Source: Vibrio gallicus (GTDB lineage: Bacteria > Pseudomonadota > Gammaproteobacteria > Enterobacterales > Vibrionaceae). Taken from it: 64,000 bases of DNA. Position 1 is the first letter of the stretch, and each line of letters opens with the position of its first letter. The notes under the pieces were generated by a model. That model made no database searches, was not told where the DNA came from, and was given only the letters and a program-made list of their open reading frames with translations. Positions 8,566 through 19,102 of this stretch are shown here, piece by piece. The stretch covers positions 2,294,001-2,358,000 of the forward strand of contig NZ_AP024871.1 of the NCBI RefSeq assembly GCF_024346875.1, given 5' to 3'. Position numbers and translations under genes: made by a program.

Positions 8566-9932
8566 ATCTGCCCAAGATTTCTAGCTTATACGGCAGGATC
8601 TTTGCAATATTTTGGATCACTGTGCTGATGGTATTGATCGCTGTGATCGGAATTCAAAAACTTGATCCTCGCAAGTCTCACTCTGTAAAAAAAGACTCAG
8701 TGGTAAAAATAACCCAGTTAATCAAGAAGGTAGAAAAAGACCTAAACCAAAATGACGACATCCCTAAGCGTCTCAAGCACCTAAATAAAAAGCGATTTGG
8801 GAACAAGGACTTTCGTTTATACCTCGCCGACAATGATGGCAACCTTCTTAGCCCAGAAAGAGGTTTTAAGCGCCGTGCTCTACAGGCAATGGCGTCAGAA
8901 TTAACCGGAGCGACACAACCAAGTCAACGACAGTTTGAACACTTTATGGTTGCCGGGCCCTTTCCTATTCTAGTCCACCAAACCCATTTCTCTATGTATG
9001 CGGGCTTTAACCACAAGCCACCCCCACCCTTACTATATCGAATCCTTGATGCACCGTTTACGCTTCTGCTGGTGGTAATGCTAGTTAGCACCCCTTTACT
9101 ATTGTGGTGTGCATGGACTCTCAGCCAGCCAGCCCGCCGATTAGAGCAAGCAGCCAAACGAGTCGCGCATGGTGAGTTCGAGGTTGATCCACTACTTGAA
9201 AAAGGCACCTCTGAATTTAAACAAGCCGGAACCAGCTTCAATCAAATGGTATTGTCGGTAAATCATATGGTTTCGGGACAACAGAAAATGCTGTCGGATA
9301 TATCTCATGAATTGCGCTCACCACTGACTCGTTTACGAATGGCTAATGCACTTGCTACCCGCAAGCAAGGAGACTCCAAAGAGCTACAGCGTATCGAGAC
9401 AGAAGCAGATAGACTGGAACAGATGATCCGTGACCTACTCGATTTGTCGCGAATGCAAATTGATAGCCAGCACAATCGCAGCCTATTTAGCCTGCCTGAG
9501 CTATGGAAGGAGATCCTACTCGATGCTCAATTTGAGGCAGAACAATCAGGCATGACGCTAGAGCTCACAGCAATCCCTGAACATCAGATATTAGGTAACT
9601 TTAAATTACTCACCAGTGCCGTCGAAAACATTGTTCGCAATGCGATTCGATATGGTGACAAGCACATCAGAGTAAGGTTTTCTGTCATTGGACAACTACT
9701 GCAACTCGATGTTGAGGATGATGGTCCCGGTGTTGCAGATGAAGAGCTTGAAAGCATATTCCGTCCCTTTTATCGCGTTTCGAACGCAAGAGATAGAGAT
9801 AGCGGAGGTACTGGTCTAGGGCTAGCAATCACCGAAAATGCAGTGTTGCAACATAATGGCACCATTAAGGCATCCCCAAGCCAAGATTTGGGCGGACTGC
9901 ACATGCATCTAACCTTACCACTCAAAGGCTAA
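8562..9932 (+). CDS. cpxA: Envelope-stress sensor histidine kinase CpxA
   Basis: 456 aa. TM1 near residues 12-30, a periplasmic sensor loop, TM2 near 162-185, a HAMP segment (LSQPARRLEQAAKRVAHGEFEV), a HisKA H-box (MLSDISHELRSPLTRLR) and a HATPase domain with N box (NIVRNAIRYG), G1 (DDGPGV) and G2 (GGTGLGLAI). It senses misfolded envelope proteins and phosphorylates CpxR. Second gene of cpxRA. Confidence 0.96.
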   Translation: MNLPKISSLYGRIFAIFWITVLMVLIAVIGIQKLDPRKSHSVKKDSVVKITQLIKKVEKDLNQNDDIPKRLKHLNKKRFGNKDFRLYLADNDGNLLSPERGFKRRALQAMASELTGATQPSQRQFEHFMVAGPFPILVHQTHFSMYAGFNHKPPPPLLYRILDAPFTLLLVVMLVSTPLLLWCAWTLSQPARRLEQAAKRVAHGEFEVDPLLEKGTSEFKQAGTSFNQMVLSVNHMVSGQQKMLSDISHELRSPLTRLRMANALATRKQGDSKELQRIETEADRLEQMIRDLLDLSRMQIDSQHNRSLFSLPELWKEILLDAQFEAEQSGMTLELTAIPEHQILGNFKLLTSAVENIVRNAIRYGDKHIRVRFSVIGQLLQLDVEDDGPGVADEELESIFRPFYRVSNARDRDSGGTGLGLAITENAVLQHNGTIKASPSQDLGGLHMHLTLPLKG

Positions 9933-9989
9933 CTAGGATTTTAAAATAGGTATATACTGAGAAAAATTCAGGAATAACGAAGCTACAGA

Positions 9990-10466
9990 ATGTTTGATAT
10001 TGCGTTGTATGAGCCGGAGATTGCCCCAAATACCGGTAACATTATTCGATTGTGCGCCAATTGCGGTGCCAATTTACATTTAATCGAGCCACTTGGCTTT
10101 GATCTTGAAGAGAAGAAGGTGCGCCGCGCCGGTCTTGATTATCATGACCTAGCTCGTGTTAAACGTCACCAAGACTACCAAGCGTTTATTGAATACCTAG
10201 AACAGCGTGACGGCCCTTATCGTATCTTTGCCTGTACAACAAAAACTCAAGGTCATCACGTAGATGCCGAATTTTCCCAAGGTGATGTTTTACTGTTTGG
10301 TCCTGAGACCCGTGGGTTACCTGCACCTCTAATTGAAGCCCTACCAATGGAGCAACGAATTCGTATTCCAATGGTGGAAAACAGCCGCTCTCTAAACCTC
10401 TCAAATGCAGTGGCGATTATTGCTTACGAGGCATGGCGTCAAATGGGATTTGAGGGAGCCTTATAA
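9990..10466 (+). CDS. trmL: tRNA (cytidine(34)-2'-O)-methyltransferase TrmL
   Basis: 158 aa SPOUT methyltransferase. The trefoil-knot SAM-binding motifs are clear: [16 protein letters not shown] and [20 protein letters not shown]. Family members methylate the wobble nucleotide of tRNA-Leu isoacceptors. It begins 57 bp after cpxA and may be cotranscribed with it; ended by the hairpin at 10497-10524. Confidence 0.94.
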   Translation: MFDIALYEPEIAPNTGNIIRLCANCGANLHLIEPLGFDLEEKKVRRAGLDYHDLARVKRHQDYQAFIEYLEQRDGPYRIFACTTKTQGHHVDAEFSQGDVLLFGPETRGLPAPLIEALPMEQRIRIPMVENSRSLNLSNAVAIIAYEAWRQMGFEGAL

Positions 10467-10496
10467 GGCTCAATTTAAAAATGACCCTCAATAAAA

Positions 10497-10524
10497 AAAA
10501 GCGCCTCTACGGCGCTTTTTTACT
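10497..10524. terminator. Bidirectional terminator between trmL and fxsA
   Basis: A-tract, stem AGCGCC / GGCGCT with a short loop, T-tract. U-tracts on both strands serve both convergent genes. Confidence 0.85.
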
Positions 10525-10526
10525 AT

Positions 10527-11009
10527 CTAGTTTAGACGATTTTTGTCTTTATCATCTTTACTTTCATACTCCCCTTCAAACACATCACCATCTTGTGGTT
10601 TATGCTGCTCAAAGTTACTATGAAACCCACTGTGCATATTTCCATGCATAGTATTCACCTTAACCCGAGCCATTAATTGGCGAGCAATAATTGATCTCGG
10701 CTTAGGCAGCAGTACTAACATACCTAGGGTATCAGTCATAAATCCAGGGGTGAGTAACAATACCCCTGCTACAGCCAACATCACGCCTTCTAAGATCTGC
10801 TGTGCAGGGATTTCACCTTGCTGCATCCGTGATTGAACAGACAATAAAGTCGCAATGCCTTGGCTACGAACTAATGAAGCACCCACTACTGCAGTCAGAA
10901 GTACCAACATAATTGTCGGCCACATTCCTAAAAAACCACCGACTTGAATAAACAGGCTTATCTCAACAATCGGAACCAAAACAAATAGTAATAATAATAT
11001 AGGAAACAC
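10527..11009 (-). CDS. fxsA: FxsA family membrane protein
   Basis: 160 aa starting at a GTG (11009) with a strong AAGGAGGG site. The N-terminal part has two hydrophobic segments (PILLLLFVLVPIVEISLFIQVGGFLG and WPTIMLVLLTAVVGASLV), then GIATL, a third membrane region and the PGFMTDTLGMLVLLP motif, all typical of FxsA. The tail (from ~120) is hydrophilic and variable. FxsA was named for suppressing F-plasmid exclusion of phage T7; its native role is unclear. Neighbour of aspA as in E. coli. Confidence 0.9.
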   Translation of the reverse strand: MFPILLLLFVLVPIVEISLFIQVGGFLGMWPTIMLVLLTAVVGASLVRSQGIATLLSVQSRMQQGEIPAQQILEGVMLAVAGVLLLTPGFMTDTLGMLVLLPKPRSIIARQLMARVKVNTMHGNMHSGFHSNFEQHKPQDGDVFEGEYESKDDKDKNRLN

Positions 11010-11359
11010 TTTCCCTCCTTATACTTAGGGCTCTAGTCTACGCCCAGATAGCATCAGGACTCAATTTTAATTGTAAACAAATAACAGTTAATTCATCCGA
11101 AATAATGCATAAAATGAGACCCAAACAAAAAAACGAGCAAGTCACCTAGGCTAGTACTTAAAAGGGTGATCAAGCTACTATTCTTTAAAGTCAGATACCG
11201 TATTATCACTAACAACAAAATCTAGCTTGATTTTAAAGCCAAGTATAATCTGCTGAATGGACTCTACTAAACAGAATTGGTAGTAAATGGCAGGGCACTA
11301 AATCTCACTTATAGTCGCCCCTTCGCTAATTTTAATACCCTGAATTGAAGGTCCATGCT
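11010..11359 (+). promoter_or_regulatory. aspA upstream region (350 bp)
   Basis: AT-rich spacer between divergent fxsA and aspA. It contains A-tracts (around 11126-11134) but no FNR, CRP or ArcA site that I can assert with confidence. Nothing gene-like was seen. Confidence 0.3.
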
Positions 11360-12793
11360 ATGACGACAACACTACAGTCAGCCACTCGAATCGAAGAAGA
11401 TCTATTAGGCGTGCGCCACGTTCCTGTTGATGCTTACTATGGCATCCATACCTTACGCGCAGTCGAAAACTTCAATATTTCCAATGCAACTATCTCCGAC
11501 GTACCTGAATTTGTACGTGGCATGGTAATGACCAAAAAAGCAGCCGCGATTGCCAACAATAAACTCGGAGTGATTGAACCTGATGTCGCTCAGTACATTA
11601 TTGATGCATGCGATGTCATCCTTGAAACTGGCAAATGCATGGACCAGTTCCCATCTGATGTTTTTCAAGGGGGCGCGGGCACTTCGGTAAACATGAATGC
11701 AAATGAGGTTATTGCCAATCTTGCCCTAGAAATGATGGGTAAAGAGAAAGGTGATTATCACATTATCAATCCTAATGACCATGTAAATAAGAGCCAATCA
11801 ACCAACTGCGCATACCCAACAGGCTTTCGTATCGCCGTATATAACAGCGTAAGCAAGCTAATCTCATCTATTGAGTACCTCAAAGGCGCTTTTGAAGCCA
11901 AGAGCAAACAATTTGAAAGCATTCTAAAAATGGGCCGCACCCAGCTACAAGATGCCGTACCTATGACAGTAGGGCAAGAGTTTAGAGGCTGGTCTATTAC
12001 CTTAGCGGAAGAAATCCGCAACCTTGAATACACAGCAAAACTACTGCTTGAAGTTAATATTGGTGCAACCGCTATCGGCACTGGCTTAAACGCAGCAGAT
12101 GGTTATCAAGAGCTTGCTGTTAAAGCACTGTCAGATGTAACAGGCCTACCATGCGTTGCGGCAGAAGACCTAATTGAAGCGACCTCTGATTGCGGTGCCT
12201 ATGTAATGACGCACGGCGCTCTAAAACGCCTAGCAATTAAACTATCTAAGATCTGTAATGATTTACGCATTCTATCTTCAGGACCAAGATCTGGCCTAAA
12301 TGAGCTGAACCTTCCTGAACTGCAAGCTGGCTCATCTATTATGCCTGCTAAGGTAAACCCTGTAGTCCCAGAGGTTGTGAACCAAGTGTGCTTTAAGGTT
12401 CTAGGTAACGACAACACGATCTCATTTGCTGCCGAAGGTGGACAGCTTCAGCTAAACGTAATGGAACCCGTCATTGCACAAAGTATGTTCGAATCCCTCG
12501 ACATTCTAACCAACGCTTGTGTAAACCTCCGCGATAAGTGTGTAGATGGCATTACCGTCAACAAAGAAGTTTGCGAAAGCCACGTATTTAACTCCATCGG
12601 CATTGTCACCTACCTCAATCCAATTATCGGTCACCATGAAGGCGATATTGTTGGCAAGATATGTGCCGAAACAGGTAAAAACGTCAGAGAAGTGGTACTT
12701 GAACGCGGCCTTCTTACCGATGCGGAGTTAGATGAAATCTTCTCGGTTGAAAACCTAATGAAGCCTCAATACAGAGCAAAACGCTTCAGCTAA
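11360..12793 (+). CDS. aspA: Aspartate ammonia-lyase (aspartase)
   Basis: 477 aa from the ATG at 11360, which has AAGG 8 nt upstream; an in-frame TTG at 11345 is less likely. Fumarase/aspartase superfamily: [10 protein letters not shown] (substrate/Thr-Asn), [14 protein letters not shown] and the mobile catalytic loop [15 protein letters not shown]. It converts L-aspartate to fumarate and ammonia. The next gene, dcuA, takes up aspartate/fumarate and exports succinate, so the pair supports fumarate respiration and aspartate catabolism. Confidence 0.97.
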   Translation: MTTTLQSATRIEEDLLGVRHVPVDAYYGIHTLRAVENFNISNATISDVPEFVRGMVMTKKAAAIANNKLGVIEPDVAQYIIDACDVILETGKCMDQFPSDVFQGGAGTSVNMNANEVIANLALEMMGKEKGDYHIINPNDHVNKSQSTNCAYPTGFRIAVYNSVSKLISSIEYLKGAFEAKSKQFESILKMGRTQLQDAVPMTVGQEFRGWSITLAEEIRNLEYTAKLLLEVNIGATAIGTGLNAADGYQELAVKALSDVTGLPCVAAEDLIEATSDCGAYVMTHGALKRLAIKLSKICNDLRILSSGPRSGLNELNLPELQAGSSIMPAKVNPVVPEVVNQVCFKVLGNDNTISFAAEGGQLQLNVMEPVIAQSMFESLDILTNACVNLRDKCVDGITVNKEVCESHVFNSIGIVTYLNPIIGHHEGDIVGKICAETGKNVREVVLERGLLTDAELDEIFSVENLMKPQYRAKRFS

Positions 12794-12821
12794 GGCTTAT
12801 CAAATTAATAATTTTCACTTT

Positions 12822-12850
12822 GGGTTGTTCCTCGTAACAACCCATTTTTT
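12822..12850 (+). terminator. Hairpin between aspA and dcuA
   Basis: Stem GGGTTGTT / AACAACCC, 6-nt loop, then ATTTTTTAT. It may be a partial terminator that lowers dcuA relative to aspA. Confidence 0.75.
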
Positions 12851-12876
12851 ATATTTATAATACAGAGGAATTAACC

Positions 12877-14184
12877 ATGGTAATAATAGAGTTACTTACC
12901 GTTCTAGTATTCATTTATTTGGGTGCAAGAATTGGTGGGATTGGTATAGGTTTAGCCGGGGGATTAGGTGTTATTGCCCTATCACTGGTACTTGGCGTCC
13001 CGACGAGCCAAAGCTATGTACCGGTTGATGTTATTTTGATCATCATGTCTGTGATCACGGCAATTGCGGCAATGCAAGTCGCTGGCGGAATGGACTGGTT
13101 GGTAGAAATTGCAGAAAACTTTTTACGTAAAAACCCACAACGCATCACCTTTTACGCGCCAATCGTCACCTTTTTTATGACGCTAATGGCTGGCACTGGA
13201 CACACCGCATTTTCTACTCTTCCTGTTATTGCTGAGGTCGCTAAAGGCCAAGGCATTCGTCCATCGCGCCCATTATCAATTGCCGTTGTTGCATCACAAA
13301 TTGCCATCACTGCATCCCCTATTTCAGCAGCAGTAGTTGCCTTTGCAACTATGCTAGAGCCAGTAGGGGTGTCTTATTTAACCCTACTGGCAATCTGCAT
13401 TCCAACAACTTTTATCGCTTGTATGATTGGAGCCTTCGTGGCTAATTTCATCGGTTGTCCACTCAAGGATGACCCTGTCTATCAGGAGCGTTTAGAACAA
13501 GGTCTGGTTAAGCTAAATACGCATAAAAAACGTGAAATATTACCGACAGCGAAGCGAGCTACTTTCATTTTCTTAGCTGCTATCGCATTTGTAGTCATAT
13601 ATGCAGCGGCTATTTCTGGTTCAATCGGCCTGATTGAAAACCCGACTCTAGGTCGTAATGAAGCGATTATGACGGTTATGCTAGGTGCGGCTGCGGTTAT
13701 TGTACTGACCACTAAAATAGATGCAGCACTGATACCTTCAGCGGCCACTTTCCGTTCAGGAATGACGGCCTGTGTATGTGTGCTCGGCGTTGCTTGGCTT
13801 GGTTCTACCTTTGTTAATGCCCATGTTAATGACATCAAAGAAGTCGCAGGAGCATTACTTGCTGAATCTCCATGGATGCTAGCTCTAGTGCTCTTTTTTG
13901 CATCGATGCTGCTCTATTCACAAGGTGCAACTACCGTCGCGCTAATGCCTGCTGCCCTTGCTATTGGTGTGGCTCCGTTAACCGCGGTTGCATCATTTGC
14001 AGCCGTTAGTGCGTTATTCGTTCTTCCAACATACCCTACACTTTTAGCCGCAGTTGAAATGGATGACACTGGTTCAACTCGCATTGGTAAGTATGTATTT
14101 AACCACCCATTCTTCTTGCCTGGTGTAGCGACAATCAGCTCCTCTGTTGCTCTTGGCTTCTTAGTCGGAGGCTTAGTTCTTTAA
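12877..14184 (+). CDS. dcuA: Anaerobic C4-dicarboxylate antiporter DcuA
   Basis: 435 aa with about ten hydrophobic segments. Conserved family stretches include GGIGIGLAGGLGV near the N-terminus, AMQVAGGMDWLV, AGTGHTAFSTLPVIAEVAKGQG, ITASPISAAVVA and the C-terminal FAAVSALFVLPTYPTL and TRIGKYVFNHPFFLPG. It resembles DcuA more than DcuB over these stretches. It exchanges fumarate, malate or aspartate for succinate across the inner membrane. Downstream of aspA with a hairpin in between. Confidence 0.93.
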   Translation: MVIIELLTVLVFIYLGARIGGIGIGLAGGLGVIALSLVLGVPTSQSYVPVDVILIIMSVITAIAAMQVAGGMDWLVEIAENFLRKNPQRITFYAPIVTFFMTLMAGTGHTAFSTLPVIAEVAKGQGIRPSRPLSIAVVASQIAITASPISAAVVAFATMLEPVGVSYLTLLAICIPTTFIACMIGAFVANFIGCPLKDDPVYQERLEQGLVKLNTHKKREILPTAKRATFIFLAAIAFVVIYAAAISGSIGLIENPTLGRNEAIMTVMLGAAAVIVLTTKIDAALIPSAATFRSGMTACVCVLGVAWLGSTFVNAHVNDIKEVAGALLAESPWMLALVLFFASMLLYSQGATTVALMPAALAIGVAPLTAVASFAAVSALFVLPTYPTLLAAVEMDDTGSTRIGKYVFNHPFFLPGVATISSSVALGFLVGGLVL

Positions 14185-14197
14185 CTAAAATATTCTA

Positions 14198-14222
14198 GGG
14201 ATGCGCAATGCATCCCTTTTAT
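14198..14222 (+). terminator. dcuA terminator
   Basis: Stem GGGATGC / GCATCCC, 5-nt loop, then TTTT. Confidence 0.85.
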
Positions 14223-14314
14223 AGCTCCAATTTACTGCTATATCGTATTATTAAGAAACTTAATTGGTTACTATCAGGTCTATTAATAAGCACCCTCTAA
14301 CGTTTACGGACATT

Positions 14315-16078
14315 ATGCGCTCAGCTTTTATTTCTCTGCTACTCATTCTATTGTCATCAAATGCTTTGGCGGCCTTTGATAGCGCCCCACAACCTTCATT
14401 TTCAAGTAGCGTTGTACAGCCTTCATTTACTGAACCTACCTTTGTGAAGGTAGACCAAGCCTTCCCTTTTGATTATCTTCAGCAAGGCAATGTGGTCAAT
14501 CTAAACTGGCAGATAAAAGAGGGATATTACCTTTACCAAGACCGCCTTTCAGTACAAATAGAGGGCGGTGAGATAGGCGATATCAATATGCCTAATGGTA
14601 TTCCTTATCAAGATGAATTCTTTGGAGAAGTGAATATCTACACTTCGCCTATTTCAATATCGATTCCGCTACACTCCCAAAGTGGCGCAGCCAAACTCAT
14701 TGTCCAATACCAAGGCTGCGCTAAAGCTGGATTCTGCTATCCTCCAGAGACCAAAGTCATCGACCTAAATCCTGCTAGCTTTGGTGATAGCGCGCCATCA
14801 GCAAGCACTGATGCTCCTCAGCAGACAAATCTAACCTCTCTACTAGAGCAGTCTCAATGGACAACTCCATTGTTATTTTTATTGCTCGGTATTGGGCTCG
14901 CATTTACTCCGTGTGTACTACCTATGTACCCGATCCTGACCAGTATTGTACTTGGTGGTGGTAAGCAGTCACATACCCGAGCATTGAGTCTCTCTCTAGT
15001 CTACGTCCAAGGGATGGCGCTCACTTATACGCTACTGGGATTAGTAGTAGCATCAGCGGGTATGCAGTTTCAGGCAGCTCTTCAGCACCCTGCAGTCTTG
15101 ATATCTATCAGCATCATGTTTGTCGCTCTTGCGCTATCCATGTTCGGTGTTTATAACCTACAGCTACCAAGTCGTATGCAAACCAAGCTCAATGAGCTGA
15201 GTAATCAGCAAAAAGGAGGGCAGTGGTTTGGCGTATTTATTATGGGCGCTATCTCAGGTTTAGTATGCTCTCCTTGCACCACTGCACCACTTTCTGGAGC
15301 CCTATTATATGTAGCCCAAAGCGGTGACCTGACTACTGGAGCTATAACTCTTTATGCCCTCGCTTTAGGTATGGGAATCCCGCTTATTCTTGTAGCGGTA
15401 TTTGGCAACAAATTATTGCCAAAATCTGGAGTGTGGATGGATAAGGTCAAGACCTTGTTTGGTTTTGTCTTACTCGCAGCCCCCCTATTTTTTATCGAGC
15501 GCATCCTAGACCCAAGTTATATGCAGGTACTTTGGTCGTTACTTGGAATTGCTTTCTTTGCATGGATATATCACGCCAAGAATCAACTGCCATTTGGACA
15601 TTGGAAGCAAAGCATCCTAGCAATCATAGCTATCTTGGGCTTGGTTGGTTCAGTGCACCCACTATGGAGCCTAATATCAGGGCAGAAACTCACCTCAACT
15701 GATCAGTCAAGTTTGATTGAATTCAAGCGTATAAGTACGACACAAGACCTAGAACGAGAGTTGGCGCTAGCCAAACAACAAGGTAAACCCGTCATGCTTG
15801 ATTTCTATGCTGACTGGTGTGTGGCATGCAAAGAGTTTGAGAAATATACCTTTCATGACTCACAGGTTGAGCCACGCCTGCAAGGCTTTATATTGCTGCA
15901 GGCCGATGTGACTAAAAACCAACCTCAAGATATAAAGCTACTTGAGCAAATGCGGGTGTTAGGGCTACCGACAATTGAGTTCTGGGATGCTGATGGTAAT
16001 CATATTAGTAAGGCTCGATTAACCGGTTTTGTTAAGGCACAGCCTTTTATACAGCATCTCGAACAATTTAAGCTCTAA
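14315..16078 (+). CDS. dsbD: Thiol:disulfide interchange protein DsbD
   Basis: 587 aa from the ATG at 14315, which begins a clear signal peptide ([19 protein letters not shown]); a TTG at 14264 would extend it by 17 residues ahead of the signal. Three redox modules each with a Cys pair: the periplasmic alpha domain ([10 protein letters not shown]), the membrane beta domain (FTPCVLPM and SPCTTAP) and a C-terminal thioredoxin-like gamma domain (DWCVACKEF). DsbD moves electrons from cytoplasmic thioredoxin to periplasmic DsbC and DsbG and to cytochrome c maturation. In E. coli cutA lies between dcuA and dsbD; it is absent here. Confidence 0.95.
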   Translation: MRSAFISLLLILLSSNALAAFDSAPQPSFSSSVVQPSFTEPTFVKVDQAFPFDYLQQGNVVNLNWQIKEGYYLYQDRLSVQIEGGEIGDINMPNGIPYQDEFFGEVNIYTSPISISIPLHSQSGAAKLIVQYQGCAKAGFCYPPETKVIDLNPASFGDSAPSASTDAPQQTNLTSLLEQSQWTTPLLFLLLGIGLAFTPCVLPMYPILTSIVLGGGKQSHTRALSLSLVYVQGMALTYTLLGLVVASAGMQFQAALQHPAVLISISIMFVALALSMFGVYNLQLPSRMQTKLNELSNQQKGGQWFGVFIMGAISGLVCSPCTTAPLSGALLYVAQSGDLTTGAITLYALALGMGIPLILVAVFGNKLLPKSGVWMDKVKTLFGFVLLAAPLFFIERILDPSYMQVLWSLLGIAFFAWIYHAKNQLPFGHWKQSILAIIAILGLVGSVHPLWSLISGQKLTSTDQSSLIEFKRISTTQDLERELALAKQQGKPVMLDFYADWCVACKEFEKYTFHDSQVEPRLQGFILLQADVTKNQPQDIKLLEQMRVLGLPTIEFWDADGNHISKARLTGFVKAQPFIQHLEQFKL

Positions 16079-16112
16079 TCTATGCCTCTACTAACGGGAT
16101 TATTGCGTAATT

Positions 16113-16134
16113 TAGAGCGTTACTTAACGCTCTA
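16113..16134 (+). other. Hairpin downstream of dsbD
   Basis: Perfect 9-bp stem TAGAGCGTT / AACGCTCTA with a 4-nt loop. No T-tract follows, so it may stabilise the mRNA end rather than terminate alone. Confidence 0.5.
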
Positions 16135-16227
16135 GTGACCCAAGGCTAAGTTTTAGCGTATGCATCTTGTTGCTTTGATTAAAAAGCTTAATACTTTAAC
16201 TCGTTAATATAAAACGAGAACAGGAAT

Positions 16228-16863
16228 ATGGACGCTTCCTACACTATCTTGATTGCAGATGATCATCCTCTGTTTCGCAATGCCCTGTTTCAATCAGTAC
16301 ACATGGCTATTAGCGGAGCAAATCTACTTGAAGCGGACTCATTAGACTCATTAATGGTTCAGCTAAAGAGCCGAGAAGACGTCGATTTATTGCTGCTTGA
16401 TCTTAAAATGCCTGGAGCTAACGGGCTCTCTGGTCTTATTCAATTGCGCGGACAATATCCAGATCTACCTATCGTTGTTATCTCTGCCAGTGAAGATAGC
16501 AGCGTGGTGAATCAAGTTAAGCAACACGGTGCGTTCGGATTTATTCCAAAATCGAGTGACATGCGCAGTTTGATTAAAGCCTTAAATCAAGTTTTAGATG
16601 GTGTTCCTTTCTTCCCTCAGGGGACAAGCAACAACTGCGCAACCCACAACGATATAGGTGATAAACTTGCGTCCTTAACTCCCCAGCAGTACAAGGTATT
16701 GGGTATGCTTGCCGATGGTCTGTTGAATAAGCAGATCGCCTATGAACTAGATGTTTCAGTGGCAACGATAAAAGCGCATATGACCGCTATATTCCGCAAG
16801 CTCGGCGTAAACAACCGCACTCAAGCTGTGATTATGCTGCAACAGACTGAAATAAATTCGTAG
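16228..16863 (+). CDS. crbR: LuxR-type response regulator CrbR
   Basis: 211 aa. Receiver domain (1-120) with DDH, phosphoacceptor Asp58 in LLLLDLKMPG and the Lys in FIPKSS; a LuxR/NarL HTH at about 145-207 (LTPQQYKVLGMLADGLLNKQIAYELDVSVATIKAHM). Its position directly upstream of the DUF4212/SSS symporter genes is that of CrbR, the partner of the hybrid kinase CrbS in the Vibrio acetate switch, where the pair activates acetyl-CoA synthetase. A CrbS-like kinase (23060-26512) and acs (30551-32500) are in this window. Confidence 0.85.
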   Translation: MDASYTILIADDHPLFRNALFQSVHMAISGANLLEADSLDSLMVQLKSREDVDLLLLDLKMPGANGLSGLIQLRGQYPDLPIVVISASEDSSVVNQVKQHGAFGFIPKSSDMRSLIKALNQVLDGVPFFPQGTSNNCATHNDIGDKLASLTPQQYKVLGMLADGLLNKQIAYELDVSVATIKAHMTAIFRKLGVNNRTQAVIMLQQTEINS

Positions 16864-17082
16864 ATCTCTTTTTTATTACAAAGGTTGGGGTTAACTGTAT
16901 TAGACCTTTGGCTAACACTCCCCGACACCCACTTCACACTCTCAAATCAATTTTATATAACCAATTGTTTTTATTAAAAAATAGCCTTTCATACTGCACG
17001 ACTAAAGTTCAACTGTAGAATTGCCTTGCCACTGCTATCGTATTCCTGAAACATTTTATTAACAAAACGTAAGGAGACGGTA

Positions 17083-17346
17083 ATGGCATTCGAAAACGAA
17101 GAAAGAGCCAAAGCCTACTGGAGCAAAAATGTACGCTTAATGCTTTCATTGCTCGTAATTTGGTTCGTCGTATCGTTTGGTTGCGGCATTTTATTTGTCG
17201 ATGTGCTCAATCAATTTCAGCTCGGAGGTTACAAGCTCGGTTTCTGGTTTGCACAACAGGGCTCGATATATACCTTTTTGGCAATAATTTTCTACTATGC
17301 ATGGAAGATGCGTCAAATTGACCGCGAATTCGGTGTAGATGAATAA
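17083..17346 (+). CDS. DUF4212 small subunit of a sodium/solute symporter
   Basis: 87 aa, two membrane segments. The YWSKNVRLMLSLLVIWFVVSFGCGI start and the WFAQQGSIYTFLAIIFYYAWKM second half are typical of DUF4212, which is nearly always encoded just before an SSS-family symporter. Probably a small helper subunit of the next gene's product. Strong AAGGAGA site; 11 bp before the symporter gene, one operon. Confidence 0.9.
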   Translation: MAFENEERAKAYWSKNVRLMLSLLVIWFVVSFGCGILFVDVLNQFQLGGYKLGFWFAQQGSIYTFLAIIFYYAWKMRQIDREFGVDE

Positions 17347-17357
17347 GGAATATTGAG

Positions 17358-19085
17358 ATGGATCTTAAGACTATTACCTACCTAGTCGTGGGTGCTACCT
17401 TTTTGCTTTATATTTGTATCGCGATTTGGGCTAGGGCTGGAACAACCAAAGAATTCTATGTCGCAGGTGGTGGGGTCAACCCAATCGCCAACGGTATGGC
17501 TACCGCAGCAGATTGGATGTCTGCTGCATCCTTTATCTCCATGGCAGGCTTAATTGCATTTATGGGGTATGGTGGTTCAGTATTCCTAATGGGCTGGACT
17601 GGCGGCTATGTATTACTAGCACTATTACTTGCTCCTTATCTGCGCAAATTTGGTAAGTTTACAGTGCCGGAATTTGTAGGTGAACGCTTTTACTCCAACA
17701 CTGCGCGCGTCGTTGCCGTAATTTGTTTGATCATTGCTTCAGTTACCTATGTTATCGGGCAAATGAAAGGGGTTGGAGTTGCATTTGGTCGCTTCCTTGA
17801 AGTGGACTACGCTACTGGCCTTATGATTGGTATGTGCATCGTATTCATCTACGCCGTAATGGGTGGTATGAAAGGCATCACCTACACTCAGATAGCTCAA
17901 TACTGCGTCCTGATTCTTGCTTACACCATTCCAGCAGTATTTATCTCACTTCAGCTCACAGGGCATGCCCTGCCTCAGATTGGACTCGGGAGTACCATGA
18001 CCGGCTCAGATGTCTACCTGCTCGATAAGCTCGATCAGGTGGTCACAGAGCTCGGGTTCACCGAATATACCACTTCGGTGCGGGGAGATACCTTAAACAT
18101 GTTCGTGTATACCATGTCTCTAATGATAGGTACCGCGGGTCTACCACATGTCATCATTCGTTTCTTTACCGTACCTAAGGTTCGCGATGCAAGGACATCG
18201 GCTGGTTGGGCGTTGCTATTTATTGCGATTCTATACACAACAGCTCCAGCAGTTGCAGCTATGGCTCGTCTAAATCTAATGGAAACCGTAAACCCAGCTC
18301 AAGGGCAAAACCTAGTTTATGACCAACGTCCTGATTGGTTTAAAAATTGGGAGACGACTGGTCTTCTTGGGTTTGAAGATAAGAACAATGATGGTGCGAT
18401 TCAATATACCTCTGATCCTGCTACCAATGAACTAAGAGTTGACCGCGACATCATGGTATTGGCTAACCCTGAGATTGCCAAACTACCAAATTGGGTTATT
18501 GCATTGGTTGCCGCAGGTGGGTTAGCAGCAGCACTATCGACTGCTGCTGGGTTACTGCTAGCAATATCATCGGCCATATCCCACGACCTAATAAAAGGGG
18601 TTATCAATCCAAATATATCAGAGAAGAAAGAGCTATTAGCTAGCCGAATATCAATGGCCGTTGCTATTGGGGTTGCAGGGTATCTTGGGCTCAATCCGCC
18701 AGGGTTTGCAGCTGGTACCGTTGCCTTGGCATTCGGATTAGCCGCCTCCTCAATATTCCCAGCCTTAATGATGGGTATCTTTAGTAAGACCATCAATAAA
18801 GAAGGGGCAATCGCAGGTATGATTGCAGGTATTAGTATTACCCTATTCTATGTATTCCAACACAAAGGCATCCTGTTTGTTGCAGATTGGAAATACCTAG
18901 AAAGCTGGGGGAGCAATTGGTTCTTAGGTATTGAACCTAATGCTTTCGGTGCAATTGGTGCAGTGTTCAACTTTGTGGTTGCATACGCAGTATCTAAAGT
19001 AACTAAAGAAACACCACAAGAAGTGAAGGATCTAGTGGAGCATGTTCGTGTACCAGTAGGTGCAGGTTCCGCACAGTCTCACTAA
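17358..19085 (+). CDS. actP: Sodium:solute symporter, ActP-like (acetate/short monocarboxylates)
   Basis: 575 aa SSS-family permease with about 13 membrane segments. Visible motifs: FYVAGGGVNPIANGMATAADWMSAASF, GGMKGITYTQIAQY, GTAGLPHVIIRFFTVP and AGGLAAALSTAAGLLLAISSAISHDL. Such DUF4212-coupled carriers are usually assigned to acetate, pyruvate or similar monocarboxylates; the symbol is a family guess. A soluble insert (around residues 305-365, EDKNNDGAIQYTSDP) contains an EF-hand-like DxNxDG loop, an unusual detail. Downstream of crbR and likely controlled by CrbRS. Confidence 0.85.
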   Translation: MDLKTITYLVVGATFLLYICIAIWARAGTTKEFYVAGGGVNPIANGMATAADWMSAASFISMAGLIAFMGYGGSVFLMGWTGGYVLLALLLAPYLRKFGKFTVPEFVGERFYSNTARVVAVICLIIASVTYVIGQMKGVGVAFGRFLEVDYATGLMIGMCIVFIYAVMGGMKGITYTQIAQYCVLILAYTIPAVFISLQLTGHALPQIGLGSTMTGSDVYLLDKLDQVVTELGFTEYTTSVRGDTLNMFVYTMSLMIGTAGLPHVIIRFFTVPKVRDARTSAGWALLFIAILYTTAPAVAAMARLNLMETVNPAQGQNLVYDQRPDWFKNWETTGLLGFEDKNNDGAIQYTSDPATNELRVDRDIMVLANPEIAKLPNWVIALVAAGGLAAALSTAAGLLLAISSAISHDLIKGVINPNISEKKELLASRISMAVAIGVAGYLGLNPPGFAAGTVALAFGLAASSIFPALMMGIFSKTINKEGAIAGMIAGISITLFYVFQHKGILFVADWKYLESWGSNWFLGIEPNAFGAIGAVFNFVVAYAVSKVTKETPQEVKDLVEHVRVPVGAGSAQSH

Positions 19086-19102
19086 ATTGACCTCGACTAA
19101 TT

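Noticed and set aside
13482..13838. 118-aa minus-strand frame inside dcuA
   Set aside because: Shadow of the dcuA coding strand; no ribosome site and no recognisable domain.
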